A DNA stretch of 7,133 bases from Deltaproteobacteria bacterium (GTDB taxonomy: Bacteria; SAR324; NAC60-12), in assembly GCA_003541985.1 (NCBI GenBank), contig DPLM01000279.1, positions 1,473-8,605 on the forward strand, written 5' to 3'. The notes beneath the pieces were generated by a model. That model saw only the letters and a program-made list of their open reading frames with translations, was not told where the DNA came from and searched no databases. Shown piece by piece: positions 1-6,526 of this stretch (position 1 is the stretch's first letter; each line of letters starts with the position of its first letter). The position numbers and the translations under genes were made by a program.

Positions 1-738
1 AATAAAGAAAGAACCGATCCCAAAGAATTCATTGCGACAAGTGAAATTTCTGAACTTAGTGGGATCCGTGAAGAAGGAAACCATCTGATTTTTGGCGGGA
101 ATGTTAGTTGGAGGGAATTGGAAGAATGGACTTTGGTAAATTGGCCGAATGTAAAAGAAATGTTGAATCTCTTCGCATCCCCTCAAATCCGCAATCGAGG
201 AACCGTTGCGGGTAATCTGGCCAATGCGTCACCGGTAGCTGACAGCTTGCCTTGGCTATACGTGAGTGAGGCGGAAATTGGCGCTTGTGATAGTGAGAAT
301 TGGCGTTGGATTCCAATCGAAAAGTTTTACAAAGGCTACAAATTACTAGATCTTCGACAAAGTGAATTGATTGGAGCTATTAGAATTCAAAAATCTCATC
401 AAAATTTGTCACAGCGCTTGTTTAAGGTCTCCAAAAGGAGGGATTTGGATATCTCTACATTCACAGCTGCCATCCAATGGCAAATAGTTGAAGGTAGATT
501 CCAACAAATTAGATTGGCTTATGGAGGTGTAGGGCCAAACGTCATTCGAATGAATAAAACCGAAAAATTCCTCCGAAGTAAACTGTGCACGAAGGACTTG
601 ATTGAAAAAGCTGGTAAAATAGCTTTAGCTGAAATCACTCCCATTTCGGATGTACGGTCATCAAATCAATACCGAAATCGTTTGGCAGAGACGATCCTCA
701 AAAAATTCTATTACGAAGAGATTTCCGTGGCAGCATAA
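1..738 (+). CDS. xdhA: Xanthine dehydrogenase small subunit (Fe-S/FAD), 3' part only
   Basis: This reading frame is open from the first base to the TAA at 736-738, so 245 C-terminal residues are present and the start lies upstream of the window. It carries the end of the FAD-binding domain of molybdopterin dehydrogenases: the motif RNRGTVAGNLANASPVAD lies at visible residues 64-81, matching the family's T-x-x-GN-x-x-x-ASP FAD loop. FKVSKRRDLDIS (141-152) opens the CO-dehydrogenase-flavoprotein-type C-terminal domain, and ISDVRSSNQYRNRLA (about 215-229) is the usual closing motif. In the family this subunit passes electrons from the molybdenum site through two 2Fe-2S clusters to FAD and NAD+. 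The Fe-S domain would be in the missing part if this is the fused Rhodobacter-type XdhA (about 460-490 residues), which the partner XdhB suggests; a separate FAD subunit of about 290 residues cannot be excluded. The next gene follows after 29 bases. Confidence 0.93.
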   Translation, partial: NKERTDPKEFIATSEISELSGIREEGNHLIFGGNVSWRELEEWTLVNWPNVKEMLNLFASPQIRNRGTVAGNLANASPVADSLPWLYVSEAEIGACDSENWRWIPIEKFYKGYKLLDLRQSELIGAIRIQKSHQNLSQRLFKVSKRRDLDISTFTAAIQWQIVEGRFQQIRLAYGGVGPNVIRMNKTEKFLRSKLCTKDLIEKAGKIALAEITPISDVRSSNQYRNRLAETILKKFYYEEISVAA

Positions 739-767
739 TGAAACATTTAAAGAGTTTATAATAAGGC

Positions 768-3161
768 ATGGAAACGGGTAAAAGCTTTGCCCATGACTCT
801 GCTCAAATACAGGTCACTGGGGCAGCACTCTACACTGACGACATTATCGAAAATGCTGGAGAGTTAGTAGTGGGTTTTGTCGGTAGTCCAGTTGCTCATG
901 GGTTACTCCAGCGAATAGATTTGAGCAGCCTTCATCGGATTCCTGGCTTTGTGGGGGCCTACACTTGGCAAGATATACCTGGAGCGAACTTGTTCGGGCC
1001 AGTGATTGCTGATGAACCGTTCTTGGTGAAAGATGTCTGTGAGTATGTTGGACAGCCGATTGTGGTCTTAGCTGCTGAAAATTCTAGTGCACTTAGGCAA
1101 GCGCGCCAACAGGTTCAAATTAAAGTTCAGGAAAAAACCCCATGGCTGTCGATTTCTCAAGCGCTCAAACAAAATTCTTTCTTAGGTACTCCTCGAGAGA
1201 TTAAACGTGGTGATTTTGAAGAAGCTTGGTGCAGAGCCGATCATCAAATTAAGGGAGTATTTTACAGCAACGGCCAAGAGCAATTCTATTTGGAATCCCA
1301 AGCGGTCATAGCTTATCCTGGCGAAGGCAATGAGATCTTGATTCAGGCCTCCACACAAAATCCAACTGAGCTTCAAGAAGTTGTGGCTCACATGCTTGGA
1401 ATTGGTTTTAATGAGGCTATCTGTACCTGTCGAAGAATGGGAGGAGCCTTCGGAGGTAAAGAGACACAAGCGGCATTGCCAGCACTGATGGCTGCATTAG
1501 TCACCAAGAAAACTGGAAGATCTGCCCGCATTGTTTACGACAAAGACACTGATATGCGCGTTACCGGAAAACGACATCCTTTCCGAAGTCTATATCAGGC
1601 TGCAGTTGACAAGGATGGTAATCTTTTGGGCCTGAAAGTGGTTTTACATTCCAACGGAGGAGCTTACACGGATCTTTCATTAGCAATTATGGAGCGAGCT
1701 CTGCTGCATGTTGACAACGCTTATTTCATCCCAAACATATTGCTCAAGGGGCATGTCTGCAAAACTCATCTGCCGCCAAATACAGCTTTTCGAGGATTTG
1801 GAGGCCCTCAAGGAATGGCTGTGATTGAAAACTTGATGGAGGATATCGCAGTAAAATTGAGGTGTGATCCTTATAGAATTCGCAATCAAAACTGTTACGG
1901 AAATTCTCCAAGAGATCTCTCCCCCTATGGTCAGAAAGTAGAGAGCCGGTTGCCTCAAATTTTGAATCAAATCCACGAAAGCTCTGATTATAAGGCAAGA
2001 CTTGAAAAGATTAGGCAGCTTAACGGGACATCTCTGACTCATCTTCAGGGAATTTCGCTAACGCCCATGAAGTTTGGGATATCTTTCACAGCTACTTTTC
2101 TCAATCAGGCGAATGCACTCATCAATATCCTAAAGGATGGCAGTGTACAGGTTTCAACAGGTGGAACCGAGATGGGGCAGGGTCTAACGGTTAAAATTCG
2201 TCAGATCGTAGCAGAGGAACTAGGAGTGCCCTCAGAGCAAGTCAAGTACATGACGACCTCGACGGAGAAGAATCATAATACTTCTCCCACAGCTGCCTCT
2301 GCAGGCACAGATCTCAATGGAATGGCAGCAGCCAATGCTTGCCAAGCTATAAGATCCCGTCTGGCTGACTTTGCTGCAGAACTTTTTGCAGATCCCCAAG
2401 TTGGACTTTCTAAATCCTCAGAAGCTATTGAATTTTCTGAAGGCAAAGTTTGGGATCGTAGGTACCCTGAGAAACAGATAACTTTTGCTGAACTAGCACT
2501 GCAAGCTTATAAAAACCGGGTGAATCTTGGTGAAAGAGGATTTTACAGGACTCCGGGTGTTGGATTTAATCAAGCCACAGGAAAAGGTAGCCCATTCCAT
2601 TACTACACTACAGGAGCATGCGTTGCTGAAGTAGAGATTGACCGCTTCACAGGTCAATGGACGTTAGAAAGAGCCGATTTGTTGTTAGATATTGGCCATT
2701 CAATCAATCCGGGTATAGACAGAGGACAGATTGTTGGTGGCTTCATCCAAGGTTTAGGTTGGGTTAGTATGGAAGAACTTCGCTACCAGGAAGATGGAAA
2801 ACTTCTATCGTATTCACCAACTTCATACAAAATTCCCAATGTTGCTGATCTCCCGAAAGATCTTAGGGTTGAATTCTACCAGGATCCAACTCCTTGTGGA
2901 AGCATACGGAAAAGCAAAGCTGTGGGGGAACCACCCTTAATGCTTTCACTCGCCGCATTTACCGCAGTCAAACAGGCGCTTGGACATATATCACCTGGCA
3001 AAGCAGTTCCTTTGGCAATTCCTGCGACTTCTGAAGAAGTGCTGCGATGTATGACTTGGTTGGAAGATCCCGAGGCAGCCTGGGGTCTAACTAATTCAGA
3101 AATCCCTTTGGTTCCTAAACCAATACAATCCAGTTCGAATATGGCTGAAAAAGTAGCCTAG
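768..3161 (+). CDS. xdhB: Xanthine dehydrogenase molybdopterin-binding subunit
   Basis: This complete 797-residue protein is the catalytic subunit that hydroxylates hypoxanthine and xanthine to urate in the cytoplasm, working with XdhA. The small a/b hammerhead domain covers roughly residues 10-125, followed by the two molybdopterin-binding domains. By my alignment to bovine XDH the key residues are all present: Q197 (STQN; bovine Gln767), E232 (GGKE; Glu802), R310 (MERALLH; Arg880), F344 (FRGFGG; Phe914), F440-T441 (GISFT; Phe1009-Thr1010), Q471 (EMGQG) and the catalytic base E721 (GEPP; Glu1261). Keeping both E232 and R310 marks a purine enzyme, not an aldehyde oxidase, where these two are changed. 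The ATG at 768 is the first start after an in-frame TAA at 762-764, and METGKSFAHDSA matches family N-termini. It has no well-placed Shine-Dalgarno: AAGG at 763-766 is only one base from the ATG. The length fits the family (about 770-800). Confidence 0.97.
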   Translation: METGKSFAHDSAQIQVTGAALYTDDIIENAGELVVGFVGSPVAHGLLQRIDLSSLHRIPGFVGAYTWQDIPGANLFGPVIADEPFLVKDVCEYVGQPIVVLAAENSSALRQARQQVQIKVQEKTPWLSISQALKQNSFLGTPREIKRGDFEEAWCRADHQIKGVFYSNGQEQFYLESQAVIAYPGEGNEILIQASTQNPTELQEVVAHMLGIGFNEAICTCRRMGGAFGGKETQAALPALMAALVTKKTGRSARIVYDKDTDMRVTGKRHPFRSLYQAAVDKDGNLLGLKVVLHSNGGAYTDLSLAIMERALLHVDNAYFIPNILLKGHVCKTHLPPNTAFRGFGGPQGMAVIENLMEDIAVKLRCDPYRIRNQNCYGNSPRDLSPYGQKVESRLPQILNQIHESSDYKARLEKIRQLNGTSLTHLQGISLTPMKFGISFTATFLNQANALINILKDGSVQVSTGGTEMGQGLTVKIRQIVAEELGVPSEQVKYMTTSTEKNHNTSPTAASAGTDLNGMAAANACQAIRSRLADFAAELFADPQVGLSKSSEAIEFSEGKVWDRRYPEKQITFAELALQAYKNRVNLGERGFYRTPGVGFNQATGKGSPFHYYTTGACVAEVEIDRFTGQWTLERADLLLDIGHSINPGIDRGQIVGGFIQGLGWVSMEELRYQEDGKLLSYSPTSYKIPNVADLPKDLRVEFYQDPTPCGSIRKSKAVGEPPLMLSLAAFTAVKQALGHISPGKAVPLAIPATSEEVLRCMTWLEDPEAAWGLTNSEIPLVPKPIQSSSNMAEKVA

Positions 3162-3178
3162 CTAAACTTTAATAATTT

Positions 3179-3184
3179 GGGGAG
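3179..3184 (+). promoter_or_regulatory. Shine-Dalgarno deciding the TTG start of the ABC ATPase
   Basis: GGGGAG, with its GGAG core ending six bases before the TTG at 3191, is well placed for initiation. An in-frame TAA at 3173-3175 excludes any start further upstream, and the next in-frame ATG lies after the Walker A motif, so this site supports TTG as the true start. Confidence 0.75.
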
Positions 3185-3190
3185 AAACGT

Positions 3191-4303
3191 TTGCCTGAAA
3201 AAAAATCACTGACGAGAGAAGCACGAGATGTGGAATTGGTTCAACTCTATAAAAAATATGGCCAAACCACAGCTGTCAATGGAATTAGCCTGAGGATTCC
3301 TGCAGGAAGCTATTGTTGTTTGGTTGGACCAAGTGGGTGTGGAAAAACATCTACCCTGAGAATGATTGCTGGTCACGAGGACGTTAGTGAAGGCTCAATC
3401 CTACTAGGTGACAAGGAGATTAACAAAGTACCTCCGGCAAAGAGAGAGACAGCCATGATGTTCCAGAATTACGCGCTCTTTCCTCATCTGAATTCCCGAG
3501 ATAATGTTGCCTTCAGTTTGAAAATGCGAGGAGTTGAAAAACATGAAAGGCAAAAAGTTGCTGAAGAATATCTTGAATTGGTCCACATGTCTTCTTTTGC
3601 AGAAAGAATCCCAGCTCAACTTTCTGGAGGACAACAGCAACGTGTCGCTTTGGCAAGGGCTCTGGTAACACACCCCTCAGTCCTTTTGTTAGACGAGCCT
3701 CTTTCCGCATTGGATCCTTTTCTAAGAGTGAAGATGCGAGCAGAATTAAAGCGCTTACAGGTGAAATTAGGGATATCCTTTATTCACGTGACTCATAGTC
3801 AGGATGAGGCACTTGCTCTTGCTGATCGGGTCGTTGTGATGAATCAAGGGAACATCGAGCAAGTAGGAACACCTAGAGAAGTGTTCAATCAACCAAAGAG
3901 TGCATTTGTCGCTAAATTTGTTGGAGGACATAACCTGATCAAGGCAAAATTTGAAAAAAAATATTCAGAATCAGAAGCTCTTTTAATAAGCCAGGAGGGT
4001 TTTAGCTATCTCGTTCCCTGGACTGCACCGGACCCCCCGTCAGGTCAAGTAACATTTTCACTTCGTCAGGACTGTATCCGGCTGGAGCAACCTTCGGTGG
4101 AAACCCCAAAACCAAACGAGGTGTTGGGTACTGTTACATCAGTAGAATACAAGGGAACTAGCCTTAGTGTGAGAATCCAACTCGACGGGGAGCAGGAACT
4201 GGAAGTTACACTACCTGAACAACTGCTTGGGCAGTTGGATATTTCCTGCGGTAAACAGCTTGCTGCAAGCTGGAAACCGCAGGATTTGTGTCTGCTTATC
4301 TAA
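3191..4303 (+). CDS. ABC importer ATP-binding protein, PotA-like (spermidine/putrescine class)
   Basis: This 370-residue protein is the ATPase that would drive the importer encoded by the next three genes, acting as a dimer on the inner face of the membrane. The nucleotide-binding domain spans about residues 14-245: Walker A GPSGCGKT at 46-53, Q-loop Q92 (FQNYALFPHL), signature LSGGQQQR at 144-151, Walker B LLLDEP with D168 and E169, D-loop SALD at 172-175 and switch H202. A TOBE-type domain follows at about 285-368, as in PotA, FbpC and other importer ATPases of the MalK-like/CUT1-MOI group. All catalytic residues are intact. It starts with TTG behind a good GGGGAG site, 29 bases after xdhB. 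Its last codons contain a striking hairpin (4244-4284). ATPases of this group do not reveal substrate, so no pot symbol is assigned. Confidence 0.93.
   Translation: MPEKKSLTREARDVELVQLYKKYGQTTAVNGISLRIPAGSYCCLVGPSGCGKTSTLRMIAGHEDVSEGSILLGDKEINKVPPAKRETAMMFQNYALFPHLNSRDNVAFSLKMRGVEKHERQKVAEEYLELVHMSSFAERIPAQLSGGQQQRVALARALVTHPSVLLLDEPLSALDPFLRVKMRAELKRLQVKLGISFIHVTHSQDEALALADRVVVMNQGNIEQVGTPREVFNQPKSAFVAKFVGGHNLIKAKFEKKYSESEALLISQEGFSYLVPWTAPDPPSGQVTFSLRQDCIRLEQPSVETPKPNEVLGTVTSVEYKGTSLSVRIQLDGEQELEVTLPEQLLGQLDISCGKQLAASWKPQDLCLLI
4244..4284 (+). other. Two-part RNA hairpin inside the 3' end of the ATPase gene
   Basis: The outer stem TCCTGCGGT (4244-4252) pairs perfectly with ACCGCAGGA (4276-4284). 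A 3x3 internal loop (AAA/GAA) follows, then the inner stem CAGCTTG (4256-4262) pairs with CAAGCTG (4266-4272) around a CTG loop. That is 16 base pairs in 41 bases, within codons for residues about 352-365, ending 46 bases before the ATG of the binding-protein gene. No T-run follows, so it is not an intrinsic terminator. It could protect the 5' end of a processed binding-protein mRNA or act on translation; the function is inference, the pairing is directly visible. Confidence 0.7.
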
Positions 4304-4330
4304 ATCGTCCCTTTATTCTGGAGAGAGACT

Positions 4331-5626
4331 ATGAAGAATACTACTAACCCTAACTCTCTTTCACGACGTGATCTTATCAAATGTGGAAGTGCGATCGCGC
4401 TTGGTGCTGCCGTTGGATCTCAGGCAATTACGGGTTTCCCAACTATCTGGGCCCAAAACATCAAGAATGTCACTCTACGACAGTTTGGAACTGGAGTTTC
4501 CAACATTAACGCAATTGCTAAGAAGGCAAAAGAAGATCTCGGTATCAATTTGGAGCTTACTGCACTTGATACTGACGCCACTGCTCAACGTGTAGTTACC
4601 CAACCAAAGAGCTTTGATATTGCTGATATTGAGTACTTCACATTGAAGAAGGTGTGGCCCAGCGGGAATATGCAGCCAATGGATATTAGCAAGCTGAAGT
4701 ATTTCGACAAAATTGCTGGAACTTTCAAGGATGGTAAATTGACACCATCATCTACAATTGCTCAAGGGACAGCCCCTCACACCGTAAGTTTCACTGATGG
4801 CCCAAATTCAAAGAGTTTTTCAAAGTCAATGACCAATTGGTACACAATGGTTCCGACCATTTATAATGCAGATACCCTGGGCATTCGCCCGGATCTCATT
4901 GGTCGCCCGATCAACAGTTGGACTGAGTTGCTAAATCCCGAGTTCAAAGGTAAGGCTTCAATTCTTAACATTTCTTCAATTGGGATCATGGATGCTGCCA
5001 TGGTTTGTGAAGCAATGGGCGAAGTTCAGTACGGTGATAAAGGAAATATGACAAGGGAAGAGATCGACAAGACAATGACGATCTTTACCGAGGCTAAGAA
5101 AGCTGGACAATTTAGGGCGTTTTGGAAGACATTTGACGAATCAGTGAACCTGATGGCCTCTGGTGAGGTTGTCATTCAATCCATGTGGTCGCCAGCGATT
5201 ACCAAAGTCCGCTCAATGGGACTGCCATGCATCTACCAACCATTGAAAGAAGGCTATCGCTCTTGGGGAGGTGGTCTTGGTTTGGCAAGAAATCTCTCTG
5301 GCTTGGAGTTAGATGCAGCTTATGAATACATCAACTGGTATCTCTCTGGTTGGGTTGGTGGCTTGTTGATGCGTCAAGGCTATTACTCGGCTGCACCTGA
5401 GACATCAAAGCTACATATGTCAGACGACGAATGGGGTTTTTGGTACGAAGGTAAGGCCGCTAAAAACGACATAATCGATCCGTTCGGAAACAAAATGGAA
5501 CCGGCAGGTGCTATCAGAGATGGTGGCTCGTTCCTTGAGCGAATGGGTAACGTCAAATGTTGGAACTCAGTGATGGATGAGAACCGCTATATGGTTCGCA
5601 AGTGGAATGAGTTCATCGCCGCCTAA
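4331..5626 (+). CDS. Tat-exported periplasmic substrate-binding protein, PotD-like family
   Basis: This 431-residue protein is the substrate-capturing part of the importer, acting in the periplasm. The N-terminus has a twin-arginine signal: SRRDLIK at 11-17, a hydrophobic stretch at about 18-36, and probable cleavage near WAQ-N (about 41-42). The mature part has the layout of PotD/PotF-type binding proteins: NSWTELLNPEFKGK at 195-208 is the conserved hinge-side motif, MASGEVVIQSMWSP lies at 275-288, and the Y-x-x-W-G-G-G-L loop is at 309-316. The acids that bind polyamine in PotD (Asp168, Glu171, Asp257) have no counterpart in my hand alignment: residues 206-220 hold no Asp or Glu, and PotD's WMD is WGG here (312-314). 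The substrate is therefore probably not a polyamine; the neighbouring xdhAB points to a purine-related compound, as inference only. The ATG has a good site, GGAGAG at 4320-4325, five bases away. Hairpins flank the gene on both sides. Confidence 0.9.
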   Translation: MKNTTNPNSLSRRDLIKCGSAIALGAAVGSQAITGFPTIWAQNIKNVTLRQFGTGVSNINAIAKKAKEDLGINLELTALDTDATAQRVVTQPKSFDIADIEYFTLKKVWPSGNMQPMDISKLKYFDKIAGTFKDGKLTPSSTIAQGTAPHTVSFTDGPNSKSFSKSMTNWYTMVPTIYNADTLGIRPDLIGRPINSWTELLNPEFKGKASILNISSIGIMDAAMVCEAMGEVQYGDKGNMTREEIDKTMTIFTEAKKAGQFRAFWKTFDESVNLMASGEVVIQSMWSPAITKVRSMGLPCIYQPLKEGYRSWGGGLGLARNLSGLELDAAYEYINWYLSGWVGGLLMRQGYYSAAPETSKLHMSDDEWGFWYEGKAAKNDIIDPFGNKMEPAGAIRDGGSFLERMGNVKCWNSVMDENRYMVRKWNEFIAA

Positions 5627-5636
5627 TTGACTTTTA

Positions 5637-5657
5637 ATGGGGGCCTTGAGCCCCCAT
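5637..5657 (+). terminator. Hairpin between binding protein and permease, leaky terminator or 3' stabiliser
   Basis: A perfect 8-bp stem, ATGGGGGC (5637-5644) with GCCCCCAT (5650-5657), closes a five-base CTTGA loop ten bases after the binding-protein stop codon. Only four T follow (5661-5664), so as an intrinsic terminator it would be weak and partial. A hairpin here, between the binding-protein gene and the permease genes, is a known way in ABC operons to keep more message for the binding protein than for the membrane parts. It also lies directly upstream of the permease start. Confidence 0.75.
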
Positions 5658-5671
5658 AGATTTTGGATAAT

Positions 5672-6526
5672 GTGAATCGTCAATCTCCTCTCTCAACTCT
5701 GCTTCAAATCTCACCTATCGGCTTAATACTGGGATTTTTTCTGGTCTTGCCGATTGGGACAATCCTGATTGTAAGTTTTTGGGACTACAACGATTTCTCT
5801 TTTTTCCCTGATTTTGTTTGGACTAACTACTCAGATGCCCTCGGATCAAATGTCACCTACAAAACCTACCTAAACACCTTTTGGTATGCTGGCCTGACCT
5901 GGCTCTGTACATTCCTAATCGGTTTCACAGTAGCTTATTTCCTTGCTTTTCATATCCATACTACACGCTGGCAAATTGTTTTATTCCTGATTTGCACGAT
6001 TCCATTTTGGACCTCAAACATAATTCGCATGATTTCCTGGATTCCTTTTTTGGGGCGCAACGGAGTTTTCAATACAATGCTACAGTCCATCGGTTTGATC
6101 AATGAGCCTCTGGAATTCCTGCTTTTTTCCGATTTTTCAATAGTTTTGGCGTTCGTTCACTTGTACGCACTTTTCATGGTGGTACCAATCTTCAACAGCA
6201 TGATGCGAATCGATCGTTCTCTGATTGAAGCTGCTATTGATGGTGGAGCTAATGGCTGGCAGATGCTCACTAATGTTGTCATTCCCCTTTGTAAACCAGG
6301 TATTGCTATCGGTTCTATTTTTGTGGTTACCTTGGTCATGGGGGACTACATTACAGTTCGTTTGATGGGTGGAGGACAACGAGCTTCTGTTGGGGTTATG
6401 ATGTGGAATGAGATCTCACTTCTATTATACCCAGCTGCAGCAGCGCATGCCGTTGTTTTGTTGGCAGTCGTCCTAATTATGGTTAGCCTAATGATGCAGG
6501 TTGTAGACTTGAAAAAGGAACTTTGA
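5672..6526 (+). CDS. ABC importer permease 1, PotB-like
   Basis: This integral inner-membrane protein is one half of the importer channel. It has about six hydrophobic segments (numbered from GTG: roughly 13-36, 68-93, 102-120, 155-175, 209-229, 250-277). The cytoplasmic EAA loop, which docks on the ATPase, begins at E186-A-A with the conserved Gly near 192 and ends in VVIPL (about 202-206), as in PotB/FbpB-type permeases. The start is uncertain: the frame opens after a TAG at 5657-5659, and GTG at 5672 (284 residues, weak GGA at 5665-5667) or TTG at 5663 (287 residues, no ribosome site, inside the T-run of the hairpin) are the choices. I prefer GTG. Either way initiation looks weak, fitting lower expression than the binding protein. 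The TGA overlaps the next ATG by one base (TGATG). Confidence 0.9.
   Translation: MNRQSPLSTLLQISPIGLILGFFLVLPIGTILIVSFWDYNDFSFFPDFVWTNYSDALGSNVTYKTYLNTFWYAGLTWLCTFLIGFTVAYFLAFHIHTTRWQIVLFLICTIPFWTSNIIRMISWIPFLGRNGVFNTMLQSIGLINEPLEFLLFSDFSIVLAFVHLYALFMVVPIFNSMMRIDRSLIEAAIDGGANGWQMLTNVVIPLCKPGIAIGSIFVVTLVMGDYITVRLMGGGQRASVGVMMWNEISLLLYPAAAAHAVVLLAVVLIMVSLMMQVVDLKKEL
6515..6519 (+). promoter_or_regulatory. Shine-Dalgarno of the second permease inside the first
   Basis: AAGGA lies six bases before the ATG at 6526, within the last codons of permease 1. With the TGATG overlap it indicates translational coupling, so the two channel halves would be made in matched amounts. Confidence 0.7.

Noticed and set aside
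738..761. A seven-codon ORF (ATG overlapping the xdhA stop as TAATG, ending TAA at 759-761)
   Set aside because: It is too short to judge and has no distinct ribosome site; it is probably chance in an AT-rich spacer, though translational coupling to xdhA is formally possible.
1680..2042. A 120-codon minus-strand open frame inside xdhB, and similar frames at 1182-1469 and 1744-1998
   Set aside because: They lie wholly within a well-conserved catalytic gene, show no recognisable domain, and have no ribosome site; they are shadows of xdhB.
3150..3170. A hairpin at the xdhB stop (AAAG-TAGC, loop CTA, GCTA-AA-CTTT)
   Set aside because: The stem is AT-rich with a two-base bulge and a tight loop, and no T-run follows; it is too weak to call a terminator between xdhB and the transporter genes.
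4382..4384. Cys18 in the binding-protein signal region as a possible lipoprotein site
   Set aside because: The Cys precedes the hydrophobic core and has Lys at -1, which does not fit a lipobox; the Tat signal with later cleavage explains the region better.
4391..4398. GCGATCGC palindrome, the HIP1 octamer of cyanobacteria
   Set aside because: Only this one copy was noticed in the window, whereas HIP1-rich genomes carry many; it gives no taxonomic evidence.
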